Source of the DNA: Aquabacter sp. L1I39
GTDB taxonomy: Bacteria; Pseudomonadota; Alphaproteobacteria; Rhizobiales; Xanthobacteraceae
Direction of reading: 5' to 3'
Assembly: GCF_017742835.1 (NCBI RefSeq)
Contig: NZ_CP072392.1
Coordinates: forward strand, 1,782,385 to 1,846,384
DNA: 64,000 bases
Under the pieces are notes generated by a model that ran no database searches, was not told the origin of the DNA, and saw only the letters and a program-made list of their open reading frames with translations. Each line of letters starts with the position of its first letter. Position 1 is the stretch's first letter. Positions 8,998-18,463 of the stretch are shown here, piece after piece. Position numbers and translations under genes: made by a program.

Positions 8998-9420
8998 ATG
9001 CCTGTGGTCCAGAGCGAGAGCGGCACATCCGGCGGGGGGGTCGTTCTCGTCATCGACGACGACCCCGCTGTTCGCGGTTCGCTCAAGTTTTCGCTTGAGA
9101 TCGAAGGCTTCAACGTCCGTACCTATGCCAATGCGGACGAACTGCTGCGGGCCAAGGACCTTCCGAGCCGGGGCTGTCTCATCGTCGACTATTATCTTCC
9201 CGGCGTGAACGGCCTCGACCTGCTGCGCGAGCTGAGCGACCGCCATGTCTCCCTCCCGGCCATTCTCATCACCACCCAGCCCACCGCCAATGTGCGCCGC
9301 CGCGCCCATTCGGCGGGCGTTGCCATCATTGAAAAGCCGCTCCTGAACAACGCCCTGAGCGAGGCGGTGCGCGACAGCTTCACGCGCGGCGGCGAGGCGG
9401 CTGGCGGGCTTTCAGCCTGA
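8998..9420 (+). CDS. Stand-alone receiver-domain protein, possible FixT-like feedback regulator
   Basis: 140 residues holding a single receiver domain and no output domain. The chemistry set is complete: acidic D20-D22 (VIDDDP), phospho-acceptor D64 (LIVDYYLPG), T92/T93 and K113 (IEKPL). Known single-domain FixT proteins of Sinorhizobium and Caulobacter inhibit FixL and are made under FixK control. This gene sits directly after fixLJ behind a good FixK-type box, so a feedback role on FixL is a reasonable inference, but homology to FixT itself cannot be judged from here. It could also be a phosphate sink or a partner of another kinase. The protein starts at ATG 8998. Confidence 0.75.
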   Translation: MPVVQSESGTSGGGVVLVIDDDPAVRGSLKFSLEIEGFNVRTYANADELLRAKDLPSRGCLIVDYYLPGVNGLDLLRELSDRHVSLPAILITTQPTANVRRRAHSAGVAIIEKPLLNNALSEAVRDSFTRGGEAAGGLSA

Positions 9421-9567
9421 GAGCGGCGCCCGCCCGGACCCGCGGGACGGCTTAAAACAGCAAAACCGAGAAACAGACACACGGATGGCGTGTTACCCTG
9501 GGGCACGCCCGATGAACCGCGTTCCACGTCGCGCCCCCGCGCGACACAGACCAGGCGAGGCCGGCGC

Positions 9568-12240
9568 ATGACCACCCGCAATCTGGACGCCCTCTTCAAT
9601 CCCTCCGCGATCGCCTTGGTCGGCGCCAGCAATAGGCCGGGCTCCATCGGCGCCGTGATCGCCCGGAACCTATTCGAAGCGGGGTTCGAGGGGCCGATCC
9701 TGACCGTCAATCCCAAGGAGCGCGCGATCCGCTCCTCGCTCAACTACAATTCCGTGGCCGAGCTTCCCATCCCCGTGGACCTCGCCGTGGTCACCGCGCC
9801 CCCGGATGAGATCCCGCAGGTGATCGCCGATCTCGGGCAGAAGGGCTGCCGCGCTGCGGTGGTGATCACCTCCGGGTTCGGGGAAAAGGACCGCGCCTCG
9901 GGCAAGGAACTGCGCCAGCGCATGCTGGATGCGGCGCGCCCCCATCTCCTGCGCATCGTCGGACCCAACTGCCTCGGTTTCATTTCCACCGGGCCGCGCA
10001 TCAATGCCAGCTATGCCCATCTGATGCCGCGCAAGGGGGATGTGGCCTTCGTCACCCAATCGGGCGCCATGGCGACCACCGTGCTCGACTGGGCGAGCGC
10101 CCGTTCGGTCGGCTTCTCCCACGTCATCTCTCTGGGCGACAAGGCCGACGTAGATTTCGGCGACCTCCTGGACCACCTCGCCCTCGACAACACCACGCGG
10201 GCCATCCTGCTCTATGTGGAGAGCGTCACGGACGCCCGGAAGTTCATGTCCGCAGGCCGCATCGCGGCACGCGCGAAGCCGGTCATCGTCATCAAAGCGG
10301 GCCGCAGCGCAGCCGGCGCCAAGGCCGCGCTATCCCATACGGGGGCACTGGCCGGCGCCGATATCGTTTATGACGCCGCCTTCCGACGTGCCGGCATGCT
10401 GCGCGTGTACGAACTGCGGGAATTGTTCGAGGCGGTCACCACCCTGTCCTCCGGTATCCGCCTTCAGGGAGACCGCCTCACCATCCTGACCAATGGTGGC
10501 GGCGCGGGTGTCCTCGCCACCGATGCCATCGAAGGCACGCCGGGCCGGCTTGCCACCCTCGCGCCAGAGACCATCACCAAGCTCAATGGCGTCCTGCCGT
10601 CCACCTGGTCCGGCGCCAATCCAGTGGACATCGTCGGCGATGCTCCGGGCAAACGCTACGAGGACGCCCTGTCCGTCCTCCTGGAGGATCCCAATTCGGA
10701 CGCCACGCTGGTTCTGAACTGCCCTACGGCGGTCGCCGACAGCTCGGAGGCCGCAGATGCCGTGATCCGAGTGGTGTCGAAGCGCCGACGGGCTCCGGTG
10801 CTGACCTGCTGGTTGGGCGAGACGGCGGTGGCCGCCTCCCGCCAGAGCTTCGCCGCCTGCCGGGTGCCCACCTACGAAACCCCGGACGAGGCGGTGCGGG
10901 CCTTCAATCACTTGGTTTCCTACCAGCGCAACCAGACCGCCCTGATGGAGACGCCCCCCGCCAGGACCTTCGACGAACCCGACCGGGACCGGGCGCGCCA
11001 GATCGTCCAGGCGGTGATCGATGAGGGGCGCAGCGCCCTCACCGAGTTCGAGGCCAAGCAGGTGCTCAGGGCCTATGACATCCCCACCGTGGACACCCGT
11101 ATCGCCCGCACACCCGAGGAGGCGGGGCGGCTCGCGGCGGAGATTGGCAAGCCGGTGGCGCTGAAGATCCTGTCCCACGACGTCACGCACAAGTCGGACG
11201 TGGGCGGGGTCCGGCTGGATCTGCGCAGTCCGGCAGGTGTGGAGGAGGCGGCCCGTGGGATGCTCCTCACGGTCGCCGAGCGCATGCCCGCTGCCCGAAT
11301 TGAAGGCTTCACGGTTCAGGAGATGATCAACCGCCCCCATGCCCAGGAACTGATTGCCGGCATCGCCAATGATCCGACCTTCGGGCCTGTGGTTCTGTTC
11401 GGGGAGGGCGGCATTGCGGTGGAAGTGATCGCGGACCGTGCCGTGGCCCTACCGCCGCTGAACGGCGTGCTGGCCCGCGAGATGATCGAGCGCACCCGCA
11501 TCGCCCGTCTTCTGGCGGGCTACCGGGATCGCCCCCCCGCCGATATGGAGGCGATCTCCTCGACGCTGATCAAGATTTCGGAACTGCTGGGTGACCTGCC
11601 GCAGATTTCCGAACTGGATATCAATCCCCTCCTTGCGGACGCGCAGGGGGTGATCGCACTCGACGCCCGCATCGTTGTGCATCCCACGAAGGGTATCGGC
11701 ACGGAACGATTTGCCATTCGTCCCTATCCCACCAAGCTGACCAGCTCCATCACCCTGACCGACGGCCAGGTGCTGCTGGTGCGGCCCATCCGGCCGGAGG
11801 ACGAGCCGCAACTGGTAGACATGGTGCGGCGCTCAGACCCGCGCGACGTGCGCATGCGGTTCCTTGGCTCGGTGAAGGACTTCCCCCACCTCATGGCCGC
11901 CCGCCTGTCGCAAATCGACTATGACCGGGAAATGGCGCTGGTGGCGGAGAACAAGGATGGGGAGGTATTGGGGGTCGTGCGCATCATCGCCGATCCCGAC
12001 AATGAGGCGGCCGAATATGCCATCATGGTGCGCTCGGACAGCAAGGGGAAAGGTCTCGGGTTCCAGCTCATGACACGCATCCTGGACCATGGGCGCCAGA
12101 AGGGACTGAGACGGATCTTCGGGGACGTGCTGCGCGAAAACCTGCCCATGCTGCACATGGCGGAGGATCTTGGCTTCAAGATCACCGCTGGCAGCGACGA
12201 CCCCACCGTGGTGCGCGTCAACCTGCCCCTGGTGGAATGA
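9568..12240 (+). CDS. Pat-like acyl-CoA synthetase (NDP-forming) / GNAT acetyltransferase fusion
   Basis: 890 residues. Order of domains: CoA-binding (residues ~10-135, IALVGASNRPGSIG), succinyl-CoA-ligase-like (~150-450, with THTQSGA-like FVTQSGAMATTV and ALSHTGALAG), ATP-grasp (~490-700, KILSHDVTHKSDVGGV, GFTVQEM, ELDINPLL), and a C-terminal GNAT domain (~725-890, VRSDSKGKGLGFQLM). The layout and length match protein lysine acetyltransferases of the Pat/YfiQ type, which acetylate and switch off acyl-CoA synthetases. Whether the synthetase half is active cannot be said. The start at ATG 9568 gives MTTRNLDALFNPSAIALVG; upstream in-frame codons look non-coding. No FixK-type box is seen before it. 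Confidence 0.85.
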   Translation: MTTRNLDALFNPSAIALVGASNRPGSIGAVIARNLFEAGFEGPILTVNPKERAIRSSLNYNSVAELPIPVDLAVVTAPPDEIPQVIADLGQKGCRAAVVITSGFGEKDRASGKELRQRMLDAARPHLLRIVGPNCLGFISTGPRINASYAHLMPRKGDVAFVTQSGAMATTVLDWASARSVGFSHVISLGDKADVDFGDLLDHLALDNTTRAILLYVESVTDARKFMSAGRIAARAKPVIVIKAGRSAAGAKAALSHTGALAGADIVYDAAFRRAGMLRVYELRELFEAVTTLSSGIRLQGDRLTILTNGGGAGVLATDAIEGTPGRLATLAPETITKLNGVLPSTWSGANPVDIVGDAPGKRYEDALSVLLEDPNSDATLVLNCPTAVADSSEAADAVIRVVSKRRRAPVLTCWLGETAVAASRQSFAACRVPTYETPDEAVRAFNHLVSYQRNQTALMETPPARTFDEPDRDRARQIVQAVIDEGRSALTEFEAKQVLRAYDIPTVDTRIARTPEEAGRLAAEIGKPVALKILSHDVTHKSDVGGVRLDLRSPAGVEEAARGMLLTVAERMPAARIEGFTVQEMINRPHAQELIAGIANDPTFGPVVLFGEGGIAVEVIADRAVALPPLNGVLAREMIERTRIARLLAGYRDRPPADMEAISSTLIKISELLGDLPQISELDINPLLADAQGVIALDARIVVHPTKGIGTERFAIRPYPTKLTSSITLTDGQVLLVRPIRPEDEPQLVDMVRRSDPRDVRMRFLGSVKDFPHLMAARLSQIDYDREMALVAENKDGEVLGVVRIIADPDNEAAEYAIMVRSDSKGKGLGFQLMTRILDHGRQKGLRRIFGDVLRENLPMLHMAEDLGFKITAGSDDPTVVRVNLPLVE

Positions 12241-12282
12241 TAGTCTCAGATGTGATCCGCAGAAGAACCGTCTATGCCGGAC

Positions 12283-12388
12283 TGAGAGCGCTTCAGCATT
12301 TCATGGAAATACCGCAGCGCTCTATTTCCCTGTTTTCAGGCTGTTCCTTTACGCAGACCGATTCCCACTTCGCTCCGAAATGCTCTAG
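12283..12388. repeat. Rhizobiales-type intergenic repeat
   Basis: The segment has inverted pairs (AGCATTTC / GAAATGCT; GAGAGCGCT / AGCGCTCT). Read on the minus strand it begins CTAGAGCATTTCGGAGCGAA and continues with GTGGGAATCGGTCTGCGT, close to the abundant rhizobial repeat I recall (TAGAGCATTTTCGAGCGAAG, then TGGATACCGGTTCGCGTGAA). It fills most of the space between the Pat-like gene and the next gene and overlaps the latter's stop codon. Confidence 0.6.
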
Positions 12389-13824
12389 CGAGCAGGCTGC
12401 CCATCAGGAACGGGGCTCATGGGCGGCGGCGTGGTGCTGATCAGCTCACCCCAGGCCGCAAACGCATCCTGGAACGCCTGCTCGCCGGTGGGCCCCTTTT
12501 CGAAGGCGATGATGCCGCGCTTGTTGTTGGTATAGACCACCGGCACATCGATCCATGGTCGCGTCTGCAGCAATTGGACGTTGCGCTGCTTGTCGGCCGG
12601 CACCGCTGACAGGCCCACCAGGAAATAGGTCGGGTTGACTCGAACCGACAGCCCGGCCAGGGGTGCCCCCTGGGCGCTCTCGGTCTGCTTCATGCGGATG
12701 CCGGGCACATTGCTGATGCCGCCATAGGCGAAATCCTGCGGCAGACCGAAGCCGATCTCGATGGTGTGCGACGCGGGCAAAGCCTGATCCAGGTTGCGGC
12801 GGAGCGTGAAGCTGATGGAAATGCGCCGCTCGGGAATTTGGATGTCGCCGCGGATGCCGATCTCAGGCGGCAGACCCGGACCGGCATTATAGGTCTCGGT
12901 CTTCCAGGTCACCGTTCCTTCGTAGGACTGAAGCCCCTGCGAAGCGCCGGCGCTCTCTTCGAACAGGACCGCCCGTTGGGCTGCCGCATTGGCCGGCCGC
13001 ATGGGGGGCGGCGCGGCGCGCTTGCTTGCGTCGCCGGACGCCTGGGCGATGCGGTCGTTCGACTTGGACTGTTCCGCCGGCTTTGCCGGCTCGGGGGCGG
13101 GGGCCTGCGTCACCGCTGCGGGAGCCGGGCTGCCGGACACAAGGCCGAAAAGCCGTTCCCGCTCCACAGCCGCGAAGACCCCGCCTGCCACCACCACGGC
13201 AACCAGCAGAGTGATCAGAAGGGTGCGCGTCCAACGCGGGGAGCCTGATGCCCGGTTGTCCGCGGGCAGGCGCGGCCGAGCCGTCGTCTTGGCCGCCACC
13301 GGCGCCCTGCCCAGCACGGGCCGGCGGTCGGTCAAAGTCTTCTCGTCCTCCGCCGCGGACGGCGGCGCGGAGGCCTCGTCCGCCTGATCCGGCGACGGCG
13401 CCGCATCCTGCGCATGAGCGGGCGCAGAAGGTGCTTCAGGCGCAGCAGATGGGGCCTTGGCCGCAGAACTCACCACGGCTTCACTCGGCGCCGCCGGCTC
13501 AGAGGCCGCCGCCTTGGCCGGCGCAGGAGGTGCGGCTGCGGGCCGGGTGGTTGGCGCTTCGGCAACCGACGGCGCCTTGGGCGCTATCGTTGCAGCATCG
13601 CTTGCCGGCGGTGATGCAGGATATTCGGCGGAGATCCGCCGAATCGCATCTTCCAGCGACTGACGTTCGCGGACGATCTCGCCCTCGGGCAACGGGGGCT
13701 CAACACTGCGCAATTGCTTGAGCAGGGCTGCCCGCGCGCGGTCGAATACGATTTTCCGGGTCTCGGCCGTGTTCTGGCTAAGGCCGGAAATCGCGCGAAC
13801 CAGGAGCGGATAATAGTCAGCCAT
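12385..13824 (-). CDS. Conserved hypothetical membrane-anchored protein
   Basis: 479 residues. Three parts are visible: an N-terminal helical domain (MADYYPLLVRAISGLSQNT, then RARAALLKQLRS, ~1-70), a long Pro/Ala/Glu-rich low-complexity linker (~75-200), one transmembrane segment (LLITLLVAVVVAGGVFAAVE, ~210-230), a second low-complexity stretch and a folded C-terminal domain (~300-465) with no motif I can name. The N-terminal sequence is familiar from hypothetical proteins of other Rhizobiales. The architecture suggests a cytoplasmic head, a linker and a periplasmic C-terminal domain. Function unknown. It is transcribed away from purA with a 36-bp gap. Confidence 0.8.
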   Translation of the reverse strand: MADYYPLLVRAISGLSQNTAETRKIVFDRARAALLKQLRSVEPPLPEGEIVRERQSLEDAIRRISAEYPASPPASDAATIAPKAPSVAEAPTTRPAAAPPAPAKAAASEPAAPSEAVVSSAAKAPSAAPEAPSAPAHAQDAAPSPDQADEASAPPSAAEDEKTLTDRRPVLGRAPVAAKTTARPRLPADNRASGSPRWTRTLLITLLVAVVVAGGVFAAVERERLFGLVSGSPAPAAVTQAPAPEPAKPAEQSKSNDRIAQASGDASKRAAPPPMRPANAAAQRAVLFEESAGASQGLQSYEGTVTWKTETYNAGPGLPPEIGIRGDIQIPERRISISFTLRRNLDQALPASHTIEIGFGLPQDFAYGGISNVPGIRMKQTESAQGAPLAGLSVRVNPTYFLVGLSAVPADKQRNVQLLQTRPWIDVPVVYTNNKRGIIAFEKGPTGEQAFQDAFAAWGELISTTPPPMSPVPDGQPAR

Positions 13825-13860
13825 CGGTCCCGAGCTTGGTGCCTGTCCGCGAGTTGAAGA

Positions 13861-15153
13861 TTAGGCCTGGAACGGATTTTGAACCAGGATCGTGTCGTTT
13901 CTTTCCGGGCTCGTGGACAGCACCGCCACCGGGCAGCCGATCAATTCCTCGATCCAGCGCACATACTTGACCGCCTCGGCCGGAAGATCAGCCCAGGAGC
14001 GCGCACCGGCAGTGGATTCCTTCCAGCCTGCGATGGTCTCATAGATGGGCGTCGCACGCGCCTGGGCCCCGCTTTCGGCGGGGAGATAGTCGATCTCTTC
14101 GCCATCCAGCATATAGCCGACGCACACCTTGATCTCGTCAAAACCGTCCAGCACGTCGAGCTTGGTGAGCGCGATGCCATGAATGCCGCAGGTGCGCACC
14201 GTCTGGCGCACGAGCACCGCGTCGAACCAGCCGCAGCGGCGCGGACGGCCGGTGACGACGCCGAACTCGCGGCCACGGGTGCCCAATGCCTGGCCGACCT
14301 CATCGGTCAGCTCGGTGGGGAAGGGTCCCTCGCCGACACGGGTCGTATAGGCTTTGGTGATGCCCAGCACATAGTCGAGCGACCCAGGCCCGACGCCCGA
14401 ACCGCTCGCGGCCGAGGAGGCCACCGTGTTGGACGACGTCACATAAGGATAGGTGCCGTGATCGATGTCCAAGAGCGCGCCCTGCGCGCCCTCGAATAGG
14501 ATCTTCTTACCCTCGCGGCGGGCGCGGTCCAGCAGGTCCCATACGCGGTCCATGAAGGGCAGTACCTTGGGGGCCACCTCTTCCAGCTCGGCGATCAGGG
14601 CGGATGCATCCACCTCGGGCATGCCGAGGCCGCGCCGCAGGAGATTGTGGTGGCTCAGCAGCCGTTCCACCTTGGCCGGCAGCGAGGCCGTGTCCGCCAG
14701 GTCCACGAGGCGGATGGCGCGGCGGCCAACCTTGTCCTCATAGGCCGGGCCGATGCCGCGGCGCGTGGTGCCGATGCGGGTGCCCGCATTGGCATTCTCC
14801 CGCAGGGCATCCAGCTCGCGATGCAGCGGCAGGATAAGGGGGGTCGTTTCGGCGATGCGCAGGCGCTCCGGCCCGACCACCACGCCCTGGGCCGCCAGCC
14901 GTTCCAGCTCGGCCACCAGGGCCTGCGGATCGAGCACGACGCCGTTGCCGATCACCGACAGCTTGCCCGAGCGTACGACGCCAGAGGGCAAGAGGGAGAG
15001 TTTATAGGTGACGCCGTCCACCACCAGGGTATGGCCGGCATTGTGCCCGCCCTGGAATCGAACGACCACGTCGGCCTGCTCAGAGAGCCAGTCGACGATC
15101 TTGCCCTTACCTTCGTCGCCCCATTGCGAGCCGACCACGACCACGTTGGTCAC
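13861..15153 (-). CDS. purA: Adenylosuccinate synthetase PurA
   Basis: 430 residues with a GTG start. Catalyses IMP + Asp + GTP to adenylosuccinate, the first committed step to AMP. The N-terminus [20 protein letters not shown] is the GTP-binding signature; [22 protein letters not shown] and [13 protein letters not shown] are also present. An in-frame extension further upstream (to 15354) is rejected, because it would place about 67 unrelated residues before the P-loop. purA follows ppc on the same strand but a terminator-like hairpin lies between them. Confidence 0.96.
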   Translation of the reverse strand: MTNVVVVGSQWGDEGKGKIVDWLSEQADVVVRFQGGHNAGHTLVVDGVTYKLSLLPSGVVRSGKLSVIGNGVVLDPQALVAELERLAAQGVVVGPERLRIAETTPLILPLHRELDALRENANAGTRIGTTRRGIGPAYEDKVGRRAIRLVDLADTASLPAKVERLLSHHNLLRRGLGMPEVDASALIAELEEVAPKVLPFMDRVWDLLDRARREGKKILFEGAQGALLDIDHGTYPYVTSSNTVASSAASGSGVGPGSLDYVLGITKAYTTRVGEGPFPTELTDEVGQALGTRGREFGVVTGRPRRCGWFDAVLVRQTVRTCGIHGIALTKLDVLDGFDEIKVCVGYMLDGEEIDYLPAESGAQARATPIYETIAGWKESTAGARSWADLPAEAVKYVRWIEELIGCPVAVLSTSPERNDTILVQNPFQA

Positions 15154-15208
15154 GGTGTGCGGTCCTCCGCGAAGCGCCCTCCCCAAAAGGAGGCGCGAAC
15201 AAAGCAAA

Positions 15209-15229
15209 GCCCCGGCTTTGGACCGGGGC
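15209..15229 (-). terminator. Candidate intrinsic terminator after ppc
   Basis: A GCCCCGG / CCGGGGC stem with a 7-nt loop, followed on the minus strand by TTTGCTTTG. It lies between the ppc stop and the purA start, so it would separate the two transcription units. Confidence 0.6.
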
Positions 15230-15369
15230 GTCCCTGTGCCTCTTAAGGGATCGGCGGCCCGGAAGCAAGGCGCAGCGCATGTCCGGCTCGGCATTCCCGC
15301 GGCCTTGAGGATCACGCCGCCGATGATCCTTTGCCGGGAACGCAGCGGCCGCAAGGCGCGCCTTGCTCA

Positions 15370-18156
15370 TCAGCCGCTGTTACGAAGGCCGGCAGAAATG
15401 CCGTTGATGGTGAGCTGGATGCCGTGCAGCACGTTCTCGTCCGGCACCTCCGCCGCCTCGTTGCGCCGATGCAGCTTCAGAAGCTGGATCTGAACGTGAT
15501 TGAGCGGGTCCAGATAGGGGAAGCGGTTGCGGATGGAGCGACTGAGCAGCGGGTTTCCTTCCAGCAGCTTCGACTGGCTGGTGATGGCCAGGAGATGCGC
15601 GATGGTGCGCTCGTATTCGGCGCTGATGCGACCGAAGATGCGCTCCCGCAGGGCCCCGTCCTCCACCAGTTCCGCATAGCGCGACGCAACCGCCAGCGAA
15701 CTCTTGGACAGCACCATGTCCATGTTTGAGAGCAGCGTGCGGAAGAAGGGCCAGTCGCGATACATGGCCTGCAACTGGGCGAGCCCATCCGCTGGATGGG
15801 CGGCCACATAGGCCTCGATGGCCGCGCCGAATCCGTACCAGCCGGGCAGCATCAGCCGGCACTGGGCCCAGCTGAACACCCAGGGAATGGCGCGGAGCGC
15901 CGAAATGGAGCGTGTCTTCTTGCGCGAGGCCGGCCGCGAGCCGATGTTGAGGGTCGCGATCTCGTTGATGACCGTAGAGGACCAGAAATAGTCCTCGAAG
16001 CCCTCGGTCTCGTAGACGAGATTGCGATAGGCGGCGAAAGCGGTCTGCGACAATTCTTCCATAGTGGTGAGGAAATCAGCGCGCGGCGCATTCTCCCTGA
16101 CTTGCAGCAGACTGGCCTCCAGCGTCGCCGCCACCAGGATCTCCAGGTTCCGCCGGCCCACTTCCGGTGTGGAATATTTAGAGGCGATGATTTCGCCCTG
16201 CTCTGTTACGCGAATCTGGCCGCTCACCGCGCCGCCTGGCTGGGCGAGGATGGCGTCGAAGCTCGGTCCGCCGCCGCGTCCCACGGATCCGCCGCGGCCA
16301 TGGAACAGGCGCAGCCTGATGCCGTGGCGGCGGAACACCTCGATGAGCCCGATCTCGGCCTTGTACAATTCCCAGCCCGAGGTGACGAAGCCGCCATCCT
16401 TGTTGCTGTCGGAATAGCCGAGCATCACCTCCTGGACGCCCCCTCGGCTCTCCACCAGCGCGCGATAGGCTGGAATGGAGAACAGGCGGTCCATGACCTC
16501 GGCGCAGGCCCGCAGGTCCTCAATGGTCTCGAACAGGGGGATGACATTGATGTCGCTGGTGCCGTCGGCACGCACCAGGCCCACCTCCTTCAGCAGCAGC
16601 GCCAGTTCCAGCAGGTCGGAGACCCCTTCGGCCTTGGAGATGATAGCGTTCGGGATGACGGCGGAGCCGAGGCGGGCATGAGCCTCGGCGGCGGTGCGCA
16701 GGATGTCCAGTTCCGACTGCGTTTCCTCGCCATAGGCCAGATAGGGCGAGGTGAGCGGCCGGGCATTGGCCAATTCCCGCGTCAAGAGCGCGATCCGGCC
16801 GGCTTCGTCGAGGGCGAGATAGTCGGTGCCAGGGACAACCTTCTCCAGCAACTCGGCGACCGTGCGCTCATGCACATCGGAATTCTGACGCAGATCGAGG
16901 CTGGCCAAATGGAACCCGAAACAGTCGGCGGCCCGGCGCAGATGGCGCAGGCGACCGCGGGCCAGGATGCGCGAACCGTTCTGCACCAGCGACTGATGGA
17001 CGAGGTCCAGATCGGCCTTGAAGGCCGCGGCGGTGGGATAAGGCTCGACCTCTCCAGTGGCAGGTGTGCCCTTCAAGGCGGCCGAAGTGGCGCGCAGGCG
17101 GGCCGCGACGAGAGCGAGGGCAAGCCGATAGGGCTCTTCCCGGCGGGTCAGGCTGCGGTCCGGGGCGGCGTCCATCAATGAGACGAGGCCCGGCGACACC
17201 TTCACCAGGCGCCCGGCGAGGGAGAGTTCGCCCGCCAGCGCCTCCACCTGCTCCTCATAGAAGCGCAGCACCCGATCCCGCTGCAGGGCCACCGTTTCGC
17301 GCAGGACGCTGGCGGTGACGAAGGGGTTGCCGTCCCGGTCGCCGCCGATCCAGCTGCCGATGCGCAGGAAGGAGGGCACCTCCGCCTCCGGCGCCTTGGG
17401 ATCGAACTTTCCGATCTGGTCCTCGATGGTGCAGAAGAGGCGCGGCACTTCGTGGAGGAACGTATAGTCGTAATAGGACAGGCCGTTCACCACCTCGTCG
17501 ATGACCGTCAGCTTGATCCGGCGCAGCAAGGCGGTTTGCCAGAGGGTCAGCACCGCCCGGCGCAGCTCCTCCTCCTGCAGTTCGCGCTCTTCCGGGGTCG
17601 CGGCCAACTGCTCGCGCCGATCCAGCAGGTCCGAGATTTCCATTTCCCGGTTGAGCGTGCTTTTGCGTCGCACCTCGGTGGGATGGGCCGTCAGGACCGG
17701 ACTGACCAGGGCGCTGGCGAAGAAGTCCTTGAGATCGGCGGCAGTCAGCCCCGCCCCCACGGCCTTGGAAAAGGCATTGGTCAGCGTGCCGGGGCGGGGG
17801 GCTGAGCCGGCGATGGCGTGGGCGCGATTGCGCCGGATGTGGTGCTGGTCCTCGGCGATATTGGCCAGATGCGAGAAATAGGAGAAGGCGCGCACGATCT
17901 GCACCGCCACCTCCGGGGAAAGCTGGCCCAGAATGGTCTCCAGCTCTTGGCGCGCCCCTTCATCGGCGTCGCGATGGAAGCGGATGGAGGTGCGGCGAAT
18001 GATTTCCACCAGATGGTAGACCGGCTCCCCCTCCTGGGCGCGCACGGTATCGCCGAGCAGCCGACCGAGCAGTCGGATATCCTCCCGCAAAGGGCGGTCC
18101 TTCTCACTGCCGTCTTCTTCGCTGTCCCCGACCACGGCCCAAACGGCGCTCGACAT
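15370..18156 (-). CDS. ppc: Phosphoenolpyruvate carboxylase
   Basis: 928 residues. Carboxylates PEP to oxaloacetate, an anaplerotic reaction. Conserved pieces are visible: [13 protein letters not shown] (catalytic His), [22 protein letters not shown], the glycine loop [14 protein letters not shown], and the C-terminal LLEGNPLL...[14 protein letters not shown]...[13 protein letters not shown]. The start [20 protein letters not shown] at 18156 precedes a well-conserved helical region; a few N-terminal residues could belong to a later start. It diverges from the type I secretion genes. Confidence 0.96.
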   Translation of the reverse strand: MSSAVWAVVGDSEEDGSEKDRPLREDIRLLGRLLGDTVRAQEGEPVYHLVEIIRRTSIRFHRDADEGARQELETILGQLSPEVAVQIVRAFSYFSHLANIAEDQHHIRRNRAHAIAGSAPRPGTLTNAFSKAVGAGLTAADLKDFFASALVSPVLTAHPTEVRRKSTLNREMEISDLLDRREQLAATPEERELQEEELRRAVLTLWQTALLRRIKLTVIDEVVNGLSYYDYTFLHEVPRLFCTIEDQIGKFDPKAPEAEVPSFLRIGSWIGGDRDGNPFVTASVLRETVALQRDRVLRFYEEQVEALAGELSLAGRLVKVSPGLVSLMDAAPDRSLTRREEPYRLALALVAARLRATSAALKGTPATGEVEPYPTAAAFKADLDLVHQSLVQNGSRILARGRLRHLRRAADCFGFHLASLDLRQNSDVHERTVAELLEKVVPGTDYLALDEAGRIALLTRELANARPLTSPYLAYGEETQSELDILRTAAEAHARLGSAVIPNAIISKAEGVSDLLELALLLKEVGLVRADGTSDINVIPLFETIEDLRACAEVMDRLFSIPAYRALVESRGGVQEVMLGYSDSNKDGGFVTSGWELYKAEIGLIEVFRRHGIRLRLFHGRGGSVGRGGGPSFDAILAQPGGAVSGQIRVTEQGEIIASKYSTPEVGRRNLEILVAATLEASLLQVRENAPRADFLTTMEELSQTAFAAYRNLVYETEGFEDYFWSSTVINEIATLNIGSRPASRKKTRSISALRAIPWVFSWAQCRLMLPGWYGFGAAIEAYVAAHPADGLAQLQAMYRDWPFFRTLLSNMDMVLSKSSLAVASRYAELVEDGALRERIFGRISAEYERTIAHLLAITSQSKLLEGNPLLSRSIRNRFPYLDPLNHVQIQLLKLHRRNEAAEVPDENVLHGIQLTINGISAGLRNSG

Positions 18157-18463
18157 CCCCGCACTCCCCCCTGCTTTGGTCTAAGGCGGCAGTTTAGACA
18201 TGTTTTTTCGCACCCGCGAAGAGCAACCGCACACCAAGCACGCCGCGGCGCTTTCGGGGCAGCGTGTGGGGTTCAGGATGAAAGGTAACGAAAGAGGCGG
18301 CAGCGTCGTCAGTTTGAAGCAAGCGAACTGCATTAGTAGAGCGGTTGATTAAAGTTCATCCACCTCCCGGAGCGTCCTTGCGCTGCTGCGTTTTTAACGC
18401 CAAAACCGTTGACGGAACTTACCTTCGGCGCCTCGCGGGGGGCGGCATCAAGATCGGTGATTC
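18157..18463. other. 307-bp divergent spacer between ppc and the type I secretion operon
   Basis: No credible ORF. It must hold the promoters of ppc (minus) and the secretion operon (plus). TTGACG at 18411-18416 could be a -35 hexamer but I see no good -10 partner. No FixK box or strong repeat was seen. Confidence 0.4.

Noticed and set aside
15154..15354. N-terminal extension of PurA
   Set aside because: It adds 67 unrelated residues before the P-loop and includes the terminator hairpin of ppc.
18342..18356. TTGATTAAAGTTCA-like sequence as a FixK box upstream of the secretion operon
   Set aside because: The left half fits TTGAT but the right half lacks ATCAA, so it does not meet the TTG-N8-CAA core.
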